Shown piece after piece: positions 23,641 to 31,745 of a stretch of 36,175 nt of DNA; position 1 is the first letter of the stretch, and every line of letters begins with the position of its first letter. The position numbers were made by a program, and so were the translations under genes. Location of the stretch: assembly GCA_015067075.1 (NCBI GenBank), contig SVND01000026.1, positions 1-36,175 of the forward strand, in the 5' to 3' direction. The notes under the pieces are model-generated. The model was given only the letters and a program-made list of their open reading frames with translations, ran no database searches and was not told where the DNA came from. The stretch comes from Oscillospiraceae bacterium (GTDB lineage: Bacteria; Bacillota; Clostridia; Oscillospirales; SIG530).

Positions 23641-23664
23641 AAGGGTCAAGAGACCTCGACCCTT
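23641..23664 (-). terminator. Weak terminator after rpsT
   Basis: AAGGGTC and GACCCTT form a stem with a ten-base loop, followed on the minus strand by a T-rich stretch. The stem is short, so termination may be partial. Confidence 0.55.
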
Positions 23665-23683
23665 AATTATGTTGCTAGCCAAA

Positions 23684-23950
23684 TTACGCTTCCATGCTGT
23701 TGAGCTTCAATGTGAGAGCAGACTTCTTGTGAGCCGCGTTGTTCTTATGAAGAACGCCTTTTGTTACAGCCTTATCGATCTTCTTGATTGCTTCGATATA
23801 AGCAGAAGCGGCTGCTGTCTTATCACCATCATTTACTGCTGCGTCAAACTTCTTAATGTAAGTCTTGAGAGTAGACTTAACGATTTGATTTTCAAGCGTC
23901 TTTATTTTGCTGACCTTAACGCGCTTAATTGCAGATTTAATATTGGGCAT
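23684..23950 (-). CDS. rpsT: 30S ribosomal protein S20
   Basis: An 88-residue basic, helical protein that binds 16S rRNA early in small-subunit assembly. The start MPNIKSAIKRVKVS and the end LHKNNAAHKKSALTLKLNS are characteristic of S20. The start at 23950 is chosen because GGGGGGTG lies upstream and because S20 proteins begin with M-(A/P)-N-I-K-S-A; an upstream ATG 14 codons earlier would add an unrelated tail. The promoter lies at 23993-24021. It is a useful chromosomal housekeeping marker. Confidence 0.96.
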   Translation of the reverse strand: MPNIKSAIKRVKVSKIKTLENQIVKSTLKTYIKKFDAAVNDGDKTAAASAYIEAIKKIDKAVTKGVLHKNNAAHKKSALTLKLNSMEA

Positions 23951-23992
23951 GCTGTACACCCCCCTTTTCGCACTTTTTGTATCATAACGCAA

Positions 23993-24021
23993 AGTATATC
24001 ACAACTTCAAGCAAATTGCAA
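23993..24021 (-). promoter_or_regulatory. Promoter of rpsT
   Basis: On the minus strand TTGCAA (24016-24021), 17 bases, TATACT (23993-23998). It is 43 bases upstream of the start codon. Confidence 0.7.
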
Positions 24022-24178
24022 GTGATTTTTAAAATTTTTTTCGTTTTTTTTCTGTTTTTTTACTTTTTCGCAATCTTTTTTTGAAATTGTCCGAGATTTT
24101 CGCCCTTTTACTCTTTGTTCATCCTGCGTTCTGACATATATTATATATAATTTTTTGCCTTTCGTCAAGTATTTTCTC

Positions 24179-24207
24179 TTGATTTTATCAATAATATATG
24201 ATATACT
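24179..24207 (+). promoter_or_regulatory. Promoter of the XRE regulator with overlapping hairpin
   Basis: TTGATT (24179-24184), 17 bases, TATACT (24202-24207). ATATAC-TTTTT-GTATAT (24201-24217) forms an inverted repeat over the -10 box, a plausible autoregulatory site. Confidence 0.6.
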
Positions 24208-24245
24208 TTTTGTATATTATATCAAAAATAAACGGAGTGTTAATT

Positions 24246-24863
24246 ATGACAACATTCTTTCCTCACGCCATTTTATCCTTGCGTATAGAAAAGGGGCTGT
24301 CTCAAAAGGACGCCGCCGCCGAGCTTGGCATCTCCCCCGCCTTGCTTTCTCATTACGAAAAGGGCATCCGCGAATGCGGGCTCGACTTTCTTTGCCGCTG
24401 TGCCGATTTCTACGACGTTACTACCGACTTTTTGCTCGGCAGGTCTGCGGAAAGACGCAAAAGCGACGTCACAGCGCAAGCACCATCCTCCTCGGAGGGA
24501 TTATCGGAAAGCGAGGAATACAAGCAGCAGCTTATCGGCACGGTGTCCATGCTGTTTGATACGCTGTCCGACAGCCGTACAGCTGAGTTCACCAAAGGTG
24601 TAAACACATATTTATCCGCAGCTTTGTATAAAGCTCTGCGTTATTACAAGCGTCCTGAGCTTTTCCTGCGCGATAAGTCATCCATCTCCGACAAGCAGTT
24701 TCCCGACATATTGACTTGCCTTATGGCGATGGCTGAAATGAAAATGAAGCTTGAAAGCGCGAAGCTTCCGCGCTCCGTCAGCGAGTCACCGCCGTCAGAT
24801 ACACCCGACGAGGTCCGCAGCCTCATGCGCGACGTGGAGCTATACTGCCACGCAATACAGTAA
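24246..24863 (+). CDS. XRE-family helix-turn-helix regulator
   Basis: A 205-residue regulator. Residues 6-65 form an XRE helix-turn-helix: LRIEKGLSQKDAAAELGIS, then PALLSHYEKGIRECGLDFL and ADFYDVTTDFLLG. After a polar linker, the C-terminal half (about 90-205) is helical, lacks a recognisable enzyme or peptidase motif, and may serve dimerisation or sensing. The start at 24246 is preferred over the ATG at 24198, because that one lies upstream of the -10 box and has no ribosome binding site, whereas CGGAGTG precedes 24246. It stands alone between divergent rpsT and the topoisomerase genes. The target is unknown. Confidence 0.88.
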   Translation: MTTFFPHAILSLRIEKGLSQKDAAAELGISPALLSHYEKGIRECGLDFLCRCADFYDVTTDFLLGRSAERRKSDVTAQAPSSSEGLSESEEYKQQLIGTVSMLFDTLSDSRTAEFTKGVNTYLSAALYKALRYYKRPELFLRDKSSISDKQFPDILTCLMAMAEMKMKLESAKLPRSVSESPPSDTPDEVRSLMRDVELYCHAIQ

Positions 24864-24887
24864 AGCTTCAAAAGGTGAGAGCTTTTT
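24862..24887 (+). terminator. Weak terminator after the XRE regulator
   Basis: AAAGCT and AGCTTT form a short stem with a 12-base loop followed by T bases. It begins in the stop codon of the regulator. Confidence 0.4.
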
Positions 24888-24975
24888 ATTTTCTCCTTTG
24901 TATCATCCAAGCTGATTTCCACCTACTCTGCAAGCTATTACCTATTTTCCACTTATCTTTTGCGTTAAAAAAATA

Positions 24976-25004
24976 TTGCAAACGTATGTTTTATGTGGTA
25001 TAAT
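24976..25004 (+). promoter_or_regulatory. Promoter of the topoisomerase operon
   Basis: TTGCAA (24976-24981), 17 bases, TATAAT (24999-25004) with the extended -10 TGG. Confidence 0.75.
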
Positions 25005-25023
25005 ATAATAAATATATTATACC
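24997..25023. promoter_or_regulatory. Palindrome over the topoisomerase -10 box
   Basis: A perfect 11-bp inverted repeat (24997-25007 with 25013-25023), loop ATAAA, covers the -10 box and probable transcription start. It could be a repressor site or a supercoiling-sensitive cruciform. Its AT-richness means chance cannot be excluded. Confidence 0.45.
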
Positions 25024-25063
25024 TATCATGAAGCTCGGCTTCGAGAAAGGCTCGGTTTTATAA

Positions 25064-27058
25064 ATGGCTCAAAAAAAAGGAAGCAAACAACAATACGATA
25101 ATGAAAGCTTGTCAATGCTGAAGGGTGCTGACCGCGTGCGTTTACGTCCCGGTGTTATTTTCGGCTCAAACGATATTGACGGCTGCTCTCACGCTGTTTT
25201 TGAGATCCTTGCAAACTCCATCGACGAGGCGCGCGAGGGCTACGGCTCCGTCATAACTCTCACACGCTTTCGCGACAAATCAATAGAAATAACTGATATG
25301 GGACGCGGTATCCCCCTTGATTTCAACACGAAGGAAAACCGCTTCAATTGGGAGCTTGTTTACTGTGAGCTTTACGCAGGCGGTAAGTACAACACCCTTG
25401 ACGCTCAAAACTATGAATACTCCCTCGGTCTTAACGGTCTCGGCTGCTGTGCAACGCAGTATGCATCCGAATGGATGGACGTTACCGTTTACCGCGACGG
25501 CACAAAGTTTTCCCTGCATTTTGAACACGGCGAAAATGTCGGCGGTCTGCAAAAGGAGCCGACTAACCGCCGTCAGACAGGTACTATAACACGCTTTAAG
25601 CCCGACCTTGCCGTTTTCACAGATATTGATATTCCTTTGGAATACATCAAAACGGTCATGAAAAAGCAAGCCGTTGCCAACGGCGGAATAAAGTTCGTTC
25701 TGAAAAACGAGCTTGAAAAGGGCTTCGAGGAATTTGAATACCTGTATCCCAACGGCATTTCCGATTATATCGCTGAAATCATCGGTGAGGATACGCCGAT
25801 CTCACAGCCCTATTTCTGCAAAACGGAACGACGCGGCAAGGACAGAGCCGATCTTCCCGAATACAAGGTCAAGATTGAGGCTAACTTCTGCTTTACAAAC
25901 AAGGCGTCGCTGGCGGAATATTATCACAACTCCTCTTACCTTGAGCACGGCGGCTCCCCCGACAAGGCTACCCGCACGGCTCTCGTATACGCCGTTGACA
26001 ACCTTATAAAAAATCTCGGAAAATATAACAAAAACGAAAGCAAGATAACCTTCCAGGACGTTCTCGACTGCCTCGTTCTCGTTATAAACTCCTCCTCGAC
26101 GCAGACGTCATATGAAAATCAGACGAAAAAGGCTATCACAAACAAGTTCATTCAGGAAGCCATAACCGATTTTCTTAAACAGCAGCTTGAAATATTCTTC
26201 ATTGAAAACAAGCCCGAGGCTGAGCGTATCGCCGACCAGGTGCTCGTAAACAAGCGCAGCCGTGAAACTGCCGAAAAGTCACGCGTTGACATCAAAAAGC
26301 AGCTTACGGGAAAGATCAGCATCGCAAACCGCGTTAAAAACTTCGTGGATTGCCGTTCCAAGGACGTTCAGCAGCGCGAGATCTTCATCGTTGAGGGTAA
26401 TTCAGCTCTCGGCTCTTGTATTCAGGCGCGCGATCCCTCCTTCCAGGCTATCATTCCCGTTCGCGGTAAGATACTCAATTGCGTAAAGGAAGATCTGCCT
26501 CGCATTTTCAAAAGCGAAATAATCACGGATCTTCTCAAGGTGCTCGGCTGCGGCGTTGAGGTAAAGGGTAAAACTGCAAAGGAGATCGACAGCTTTGATA
26601 TAGAAAAGCTTCGCTTCGGCAAGATAATCATCTGTACCGATGCAGACGTCGACGGCTTCCACATCAGAACTCTTATCCTTGCTATGATCTACAGACTCAT
26701 CCCCACGCTCATCACCATGGGCAAGGTGTATATCGCCGAATCTCCGCTTTTTGAGATCAACACAAAAACAGACACGTATTTCGCCTATACCGAAAAGGAA
26801 AAGGTTGAAATATTGGAAAAGCTCGGCGATAAAAAATACACCATACAGCGTTCAAAGGGTCTCGGCGAAAACGAGCCGAAGATGATGTCTTTGACAACTA
26901 TGAGCCCCGCTACACGCAGACTCATTCAGGTTGCTCCCGAGGATGCCGCCTTGCTGGATCAGTATTTTGATCTGCTTTTGGGTGACAACCTTGAAGGACG
27001 TAAAACATATATTGCCGAAAACGGCGCTCAGTACATCGAGCTTGCCGATATAAGCTGA
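25064..27058 (+). CDS. Type IIA DNA topoisomerase, B (ATPase) subunit, divergent
   Basis: A 664-residue GyrB/ParE homologue. The GHKL ATPase domain has EILANSIDEA, TDMGRGIPLD and the ATP lid LGLNGLGCCATQYAS. The transducer and TOPRIM domains follow, with EGNSALGS at residues 444-451 in place of the usual EGDSAGGS, then PVRGKILN and the metal-binding DADVDGFHIRTL, and RSKGLGENEPKMM. The TOPRIM glutamate (Glu444) and DxD are kept, so activity is expected. Asn446 replaces the aspartate equivalent to E. coli GyrB Asp426. Size fits ParE. The A subunit gene starts 20 bases later. It is probably a topoisomerase IV-like or accessory enzyme rather than the main gyrase. The ribosome binding site before ATG 25064 is weak. 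Confidence 0.88.
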   Translation: MAQKKGSKQQYDNESLSMLKGADRVRLRPGVIFGSNDIDGCSHAVFEILANSIDEAREGYGSVITLTRFRDKSIEITDMGRGIPLDFNTKENRFNWELVYCELYAGGKYNTLDAQNYEYSLGLNGLGCCATQYASEWMDVTVYRDGTKFSLHFEHGENVGGLQKEPTNRRQTGTITRFKPDLAVFTDIDIPLEYIKTVMKKQAVANGGIKFVLKNELEKGFEEFEYLYPNGISDYIAEIIGEDTPISQPYFCKTERRGKDRADLPEYKVKIEANFCFTNKASLAEYYHNSSYLEHGGSPDKATRTALVYAVDNLIKNLGKYNKNESKITFQDVLDCLVLVINSSSTQTSYENQTKKAITNKFIQEAITDFLKQQLEIFFIENKPEAERIADQVLVNKRSRETAEKSRVDIKKQLTGKISIANRVKNFVDCRSKDVQQREIFIVEGNSALGSCIQARDPSFQAIIPVRGKILNCVKEDLPRIFKSEIITDLLKVLGCGVEVKGKTAKEIDSFDIEKLRFGKIIICTDADVDGFHIRTLILAMIYRLIPTLITMGKVYIAESPLFEINTKTDTYFAYTEKEKVEILEKLGDKKYTIQRSKGLGENEPKMMSLTTMSPATRRLIQVAPEDAALLDQYFDLLLGDNLEGRKTYIAENGAQYIELADIS

Positions 27059-27078
27059 GAAAGGATAGGTGATACAGT

Positions 27079-29292
27079 ATGGCAAGAAAAAGTAAAAAAG
27101 ACGATGCTGCCGCACAAGTTACCGCCGTTATCCAGCGTCAGCCAATAACAGATACGCTTAAGGAAAACTTCATGCCCTACGCCATGAGTGTTATCCTTTC
27201 CCGTGCCATCCCCGAAATAGACGGCTTTAAGCCTGCCCACAGAAAGCTTCTTTTTATGATGTATAAAATGGGCTTGCTTTCCGGCGCACGCACAAAGTCC
27301 GCCAACATCGTCGGTGCGACGATGAAGCTCAATCCCCACGGCGACGCCGCTATTTACGAAACTATGGTTCGTCTTGCCCGCGGAAACGAGTCGCTTTTAC
27401 ACCCCTTCGTTGACTCCAAGGGCAACTTTGGTAAAATATATTCCCGCGATATGCAATACGCCGCACCCCGTTATACGGAAGCGAAGCTTGAGCCTATCTG
27501 CGCGGAGCTTTTCAAAAATATCGACCGCGACGCCGTTGACTTCGTGGACAACTACGACGGTCAGATGAAGGAGCCTTCTCTCCTTCCCACCACGTTCCCC
27601 AATATTCTCGCAAGCCCCAACCTCGGTATCGCCGTCGGTATGTCCAGCCGTATTTGCCCGTTTAACCTTGCGGAACTTTGCGACACGGCGATTGCTTATC
27701 TCGAAGATGAAAACTGCGACATTTCGTCAACACTGAAGGCGCCGGATTTTCCAACAGGCGGCGAGCTTATCTTCGATAAAAAGGTTATTGACCAGATCTA
27801 CTCCACAGGTACAGGCACATTTTCACTTCGCGCCAAATATAATTATGATGAGAAGCAAAACTGCATAGACGTTACGGAAATTCCATATACCACGACTATC
27901 GAGGCTATTATCGAAAAGCTTGCCGACCTTGTTAAAGGCGGTTCGCTTCGTGAGATAAACGACGTGCGAAATGAGATCGGTATCGACGGCTTTCGTCTTA
28001 CTATCGACCTTAAGCGCGGCACAGACCCCGAAAAGCTTATGCAGCGTCTTTTCAAGCTTACAACGCTTCAGGACACATTCTCCTGTAACTTCAACGTGCT
28101 TATCGGCGGCACTCCCCGAGTTATGGGCGTGCGTGAAATTTTGTCCGAGTGGACTGCTTTCCGCGTGGATTGCATTCGCCGTCAGACGTATTTCGAGCTT
28201 CAGAAAAGCCGAGAAAAGCTTCATTTGCTCCAAGGTCTTGAAAAGATACTTCTCGATATCGACAAAGCTATTCGCATAGTCCGTGAAACGGAAGAGGAGG
28301 CTGAAGTCGTCCCCAACCTTATGATAGGCTTCGGTATCGATGAGAAGCAGGCTGAATACGTTGCCGAAATAAAGCTTCGCCACCTCAATCGCGAATACAT
28401 CATAAACAGAACTGCTGAAATAAAACAGCTTGAGGAAGAGATAAAGAAGCTTGAAGGCATCCTTGACAGCCGTAAAAAAGTGCTCAAAATCATCTCAAAC
28501 GAGCTTGCCGACGTTAAGAAAAAATACGGCAAGCCCCGTAAAACGGACATTGTATTCTCCGACGAGATACAGGTCTACGACGAAACGAGCCACATTGATG
28601 ATTATCCCGTTACTCTGTTTTTCACCGCCGAGTCTTATTTCAAAAAGATCACGCCCCAATCACTTCGTATGGGCAGCGAGCATAAGCTCAAGGAAAACGA
28701 TGTTATCACACAAACCGTCGAGGCTACCAACAAAAGCGAACTGATCTTCTTTACAAATAAGGCCCGTGCCTACAAGACCTTCGTCTATGAATTTGACGAT
28801 ATGAAGGCAAGCGTTTTGGGCGAATATATTCCCTCAAAACTTGGTATGGATCCGGACGAACAGGCAGTTTTCATGGCGGTCACAACGGATTACAGCGGAC
28901 GGCTGTTGCTTTTCTTCCGTGACGGCAGGACCGTAAAGCTGGAGCTTAAAAGCTATGAAACAAAGCAAAACCGCAAAAAGCTTGTCAATGCCTTTTATGA
29001 AAAATCACCACTCGTCGCCGCTTATCAGATAACGGAGGACAGCGATTTTGCATTGTTCACCGATTCACGCAGAGTCGTTCTTCTCAATTCCGCGCAGGTG
29101 CCTATGAAGGCGACTCGCTCAAGCCAAGGTATCATCGCCATAACGCTCAAGCGCGGTGCATCAGTCATCAAAGCCGTTCCTTACACGGAGGGTATGTTTG
29201 TAAATCCCAAGGCATACCGTGCAAGAGCGTTGCCCGTTGCAGGCTCGTTTATCAAAAACGAGGACAGCGACGAAGAACAGCTTTCGCTGTAA
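27079..29292 (+). CDS. Type IIA DNA topoisomerase, A (cleavage) subunit, divergent
   Basis: A 737-residue GyrA/ParC homologue that cuts and rejoins DNA. The N-terminal winged-helix region contains MSVILSRAIPEIDGFKPAHRKLL. The catalytic tyrosine is Tyr132 in AAPRYTEAKL. The tower and coiled-coil dimerisation domains follow (about 340-470). The C-terminal domain is short, and no GyrA box (Q-R-R-G-G-K-G) is visible, so negative supercoiling is unlikely and a ParC-like decatenase role fits better. In the quinolone-contact helix the usual HPHGDSAVYDT is NPHGDAAIYET, giving Ala90 and Glu94 where E. coli GyrA has Ser83 and Asp87. It is co-transcribed with the B subunit and preceded by AAAGGATAGG. 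Confidence 0.88.
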   Translation: MARKSKKDDAAAQVTAVIQRQPITDTLKENFMPYAMSVILSRAIPEIDGFKPAHRKLLFMMYKMGLLSGARTKSANIVGATMKLNPHGDAAIYETMVRLARGNESLLHPFVDSKGNFGKIYSRDMQYAAPRYTEAKLEPICAELFKNIDRDAVDFVDNYDGQMKEPSLLPTTFPNILASPNLGIAVGMSSRICPFNLAELCDTAIAYLEDENCDISSTLKAPDFPTGGELIFDKKVIDQIYSTGTGTFSLRAKYNYDEKQNCIDVTEIPYTTTIEAIIEKLADLVKGGSLREINDVRNEIGIDGFRLTIDLKRGTDPEKLMQRLFKLTTLQDTFSCNFNVLIGGTPRVMGVREILSEWTAFRVDCIRRQTYFELQKSREKLHLLQGLEKILLDIDKAIRIVRETEEEAEVVPNLMIGFGIDEKQAEYVAEIKLRHLNREYIINRTAEIKQLEEEIKKLEGILDSRKKVLKIISNELADVKKKYGKPRKTDIVFSDEIQVYDETSHIDDYPVTLFFTAESYFKKITPQSLRMGSEHKLKENDVITQTVEATNKSELIFFTNKARAYKTFVYEFDDMKASVLGEYIPSKLGMDPDEQAVFMAVTTDYSGRLLLFFRDGRTVKLELKSYETKQNRKKLVNAFYEKSPLVAAYQITEDSDFALFTDSRRVVLLNSAQVPMKATRSSQGIIAITLKRGASVIKAVPYTEGMFVNPKAYRARALPVAGSFIKNEDSDEEQLSL

Positions 29293-29335
29293 CAGCTAAG
29301 GTAGTTTAAATTTTATTATAAAAGGAGACTTCATT

Positions 29336-29740
29336 ATGTATTGTAAACATTGCGCAAATCTCATGGACGAACAGGCTGCTGTATGCGTTAAATGCGGATG
29401 CCCCAAGGGCTCCGGTAACAGCTATTGCCCCAACTGCGGAAACGCAACTATGGAGCAAGCCGCCTTCTGCGTAAACTGCGGCGCCGCACTCTCTCAGCAA
29501 GCTCAGCCTGCCGCAAGCGGTGAGCTCAAGTCAAAGATGGCAGCCGGTCTTCTCGGCATTTTCCTTGGTGCCTGGGGTATACACAATTTCTACCTTGGCT
29601 ATACAGGTAAGGCTGTAGCTCAGCTTATTCTTACTTTCGTAAGCTGCGGTATCGGCGGTATCTGGGGCTTTATTGAAGGCATACTTATTCTCACAGGTTC
29701 TATCAACAAGGACGGTAAGGGCAATCCCCTTCGCGACTAA
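29336..29740 (+). CDS. Zinc-ribbon/TM2 domain membrane protein
   Basis: A 134-residue protein. Two zinc-ribbon-like CxxC pairs are followed by a further set (MYCKHCANLM, CVKCGCP, YCPNCGN, FCVNCGA), covering residues 1-50. After a short linker comes a TM2 domain with two transmembrane helices: AAGLLGIFLGAWGIHNFYLGYTGKA, then LILTFVSCGIGGIWGFIEGILIL. The G-x-x-x-x-H-x-F-Y-L-G signature of TM2 proteins is present. Family function is unknown. AAAGGAG precedes the ATG. It lies 43 bases after the topoisomerase A gene with no obvious promoter, so it may be co-transcribed. A terminator follows. Confidence 0.9.
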   Translation: MYCKHCANLMDEQAAVCVKCGCPKGSGNSYCPNCGNATMEQAAFCVNCGAALSQQAQPAASGELKSKMAAGLLGIFLGAWGIHNFYLGYTGKAVAQLILTFVSCGIGGIWGFIEGILILTGSINKDGKGNPLRD

Positions 29741-29747
29741 TATTCGC

Positions 29748-29786
29748 AAAACAGCTTTTCGCTACGGCGTTAAGCTGTTTTTTTAT
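29748..29786 (+). terminator. Terminator after the TM2 gene
   Basis: AAAACAGCTT (29748-29757) pairs with AAGCTGTTTT (29772-29781) and is followed by further T bases. Confidence 0.82.
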
Positions 29787-29837
29787 TGAAATTTCTAAGA
29801 AACGAGCACAAATCTACGATAATTTTTGGCTTCTGTC

Positions 29838-29866
29838 TTGACACGCATTTAAGCTTGTGGTATAAT
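29838..29866 (+). promoter_or_regulatory. Promoter of the first GH110-like gene
   Basis: TTGACA (29838-29843), 17 bases, TATAAT (29861-29866) with extended -10 TGG. It is 31 bases upstream of the start codon. Confidence 0.85.
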
Positions 29867-29897
29867 TGCGTTACCGATTACACAACAGGAGGTAAAC

Positions 29898-31604
29898 ATG
29901 GAAAAAATATTTAACATAAGCAGTTACGCTTCCCTTTTTGACGGCGACGATTGCACGCCCGCAGTGCTTGCCGCTATAAACGATGCCGAGGAAAACGGCG
30001 GCGGTACTATCGTTTTCGACAAGGGCGAATACCATTTTTATGAAAAACATTCTGTAAAACACAATTGTCTGCCATACGGCAACGGCGGCGGTATTAAAAA
30101 CATCCCCTTCGCCTTTATCGGCAAATCAAACATCACCGTCGACGGTGGAAATTCCGATTTCATTTTCCACGGAATGATAACGCCATTCGTTTGTGACAAT
30201 GCTAAAAACATCGAGCTTCGCCATTTTACGATTGGCTTTGACCGCCCCTTCCACACGGAAATGACTGTTACGGCAAGCAACGACGAGGAAAAGTGGTTTG
30301 ACGCTGTAATCGACCAAAACACATTCCCCACACACATCTCGGAAGGCAGACTCAACGCTTACTCGCCTTACATGGAGCTTGCCTCCCCCAACGGATACCT
30401 TATCACGGAATATGACGGCGCTTTGCGTGAGCCTGCTCACAACAGCCGTTACTATGTTTTAAACCGCGAAAAGCCCGCCGACCTTGAAAATTATACAGAT
30501 GACGGCTTTTTCGGCAACTTCTGGGTAGAGGCTACGGGCGAGGACACGCTCCGCGTTTATATGCCCAACAAGCACATGCCGAGAGTCGGTAATGTAATGA
30601 CCTTCCTCAACGACGGCAGACAGTGCTGCTCCATTTTAATGCACGAAAGCGAAGATATCCGTCTTTCCGACATTGATATTTTCGAAAGCGCCGCTATGGT
30701 AATCGTCGGTCAGGTCACAAAGGACATTTCCCTTGACGGAGTTCGCATCAGACTTCGCAACGAAAATGAAAAGGGCTACGATCCCAAGCGAGTCGTTTCC
30801 TGCACCGCTGATGCAACGCATTTTTGCAACTGCATGGGTAAGCTTTCCATGACAAACTGCGTTTTCGACAATATGCTCGACGACGGCACAAATATCCACG
30901 CCGTTTACAGCCTTGTAACAGAGCGCATTTCGTCAAACTCCTTCGCCGCTCGCGACGACGGAAACAATCCTCATTTCTATCGTGTCGGCGATACGGTAAG
31001 CATTATGAAGCTTGCCACGTACGGCGAGGTATGCAGAGCCGTTATCACCTCCATTACCGACAGACCTGAAAAGTGGGATAAGGTTTACACCTTCGACCGC
31101 GAGATTCCCGACGTAGTTGACACAGTTGAGCATTACGTTATGGATAACATGACGACAGTTCTTTCCGAAACGTACATTTCCAACGTAACTACGGGATACA
31201 ACCGTCCTCGCGGCTTCCTTATTGCAACGCTCGGTAAGGTCGTTATCGAGGATTGCACCTTCCACAGCTCCTCTACAGGTATTTTCATGCAGCCCTTCGG
31301 CTACGGATGCCTTGAAAGCCAAGGCGTTGAGGATGTTACTATCCGCCGTTGCCGTTTCGTAAACTGCGGCTATGCCGACGATTGTGCAGCCATATGGATC
31401 GATCCCGTAATCAAGGAAGGTATGGCGCCCGTTCATAAAAACGTATCCATCTACGACTGCATTTTCGAATCCTTCGGCGCACCCTCTATTGAGGCAAACA
31501 ATACGCAAAACCTGCAGATATACAACAACACTTATATACACACGACTGCATATCCGCAGATAAAATTCAACCACCAGGTCATTTTAAAGGATTGCAATTT
31601 ATAA
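29898..31604 (+). CDS. GH110-like beta-helix glycosidase, copy 1
   Basis: A 568-residue protein predicted to form a right-handed parallel beta-helix. The N-terminal DDCTPAVLAAINDAEENGGGTIVFDKGEYHFYE is the usual capping segment of pectate-lyase-fold enzymes. The core segment VSCTADATHFCNCMGKLSMTNCVFDNMLDDGTNIH matches the pattern of GH110 alpha-1,3-galactosidases, which remove terminal alpha-galactose from blood-group B or linear glycans; the Asp-Asp pair in MLDDGTNIH is the likely catalytic site. There is no signal peptide, so it should be cytoplasmic and act on imported oligosaccharides. AGGAGG precedes the ATG. A paralogue follows at 31746. The assignment is by motif resemblance and is the best guess within beta-helix glycosidases. 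Confidence 0.7.
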   Translation: MEKIFNISSYASLFDGDDCTPAVLAAINDAEENGGGTIVFDKGEYHFYEKHSVKHNCLPYGNGGGIKNIPFAFIGKSNITVDGGNSDFIFHGMITPFVCDNAKNIELRHFTIGFDRPFHTEMTVTASNDEEKWFDAVIDQNTFPTHISEGRLNAYSPYMELASPNGYLITEYDGALREPAHNSRYYVLNREKPADLENYTDDGFFGNFWVEATGEDTLRVYMPNKHMPRVGNVMTFLNDGRQCCSILMHESEDIRLSDIDIFESAAMVIVGQVTKDISLDGVRIRLRNENEKGYDPKRVVSCTADATHFCNCMGKLSMTNCVFDNMLDDGTNIHAVYSLVTERISSNSFAARDDGNNPHFYRVGDTVSIMKLATYGEVCRAVITSITDRPEKWDKVYTFDREIPDVVDTVEHYVMDNMTTVLSETYISNVTTGYNRPRGFLIATLGKVVIEDCTFHSSSTGIFMQPFGYGCLESQGVEDVTIRRCRFVNCGYADDCAAIWIDPVIKEGMAPVHKNVSIYDCIFESFGAPSIEANNTQNLQIYNNTYIHTTAYPQIKFNHQVILKDCNL

Positions 31605-31609
31605 TCACT

Positions 31610-31643
31610 AACAAGCCGACTAAGAAACAGTCGGCTTGTTTTT
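31610..31643 (+). terminator. Terminator between the two GH110-like genes
   Basis: ACAAGCCGAC (31611-31620) pairs with GTCGGCTTGT (31630-31639) and a T run follows. The second copy therefore needs its own promoter. Confidence 0.9.
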
Positions 31644-31688
31644 CGTTGTCATACTTTTTGTTTAAAATTGCTTTCTTTTGAAAACCTC

Positions 31689-31716
31689 TTGACAAAGAAA
31701 GCAGATTATATATAAT
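31689..31716 (+). promoter_or_regulatory. Promoter of the second GH110-like gene
   Basis: TTGACA (31689-31694), 16 bases, TATAAT (31711-31716). The flanking sequence differs from the promoter of copy 1, so the two paralogues may be controlled separately. Confidence 0.75.
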
Positions 31717-31734
31717 TAAAATAACTTTGCTTTC
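31697..31734. promoter_or_regulatory. Inverted repeat around the -10 box of copy 2
   Basis: GAAAGCA (31697-31703) and TGCTTTC (31728-31734) form an inverted repeat with a 24-base spacer spanning the -10 box. It is a candidate regulator site, not seen before copy 1. Confidence 0.35.
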
Positions 31735-31745
31735 AGGAGGTCAAT

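Noticed and set aside
24022-24178. T-rich tract between rpsT and the XRE gene as a possible small RNA
   Set aside because: No stem-loop plus terminator structure and no internal promoter could be seen. It is AT-rich spacer.
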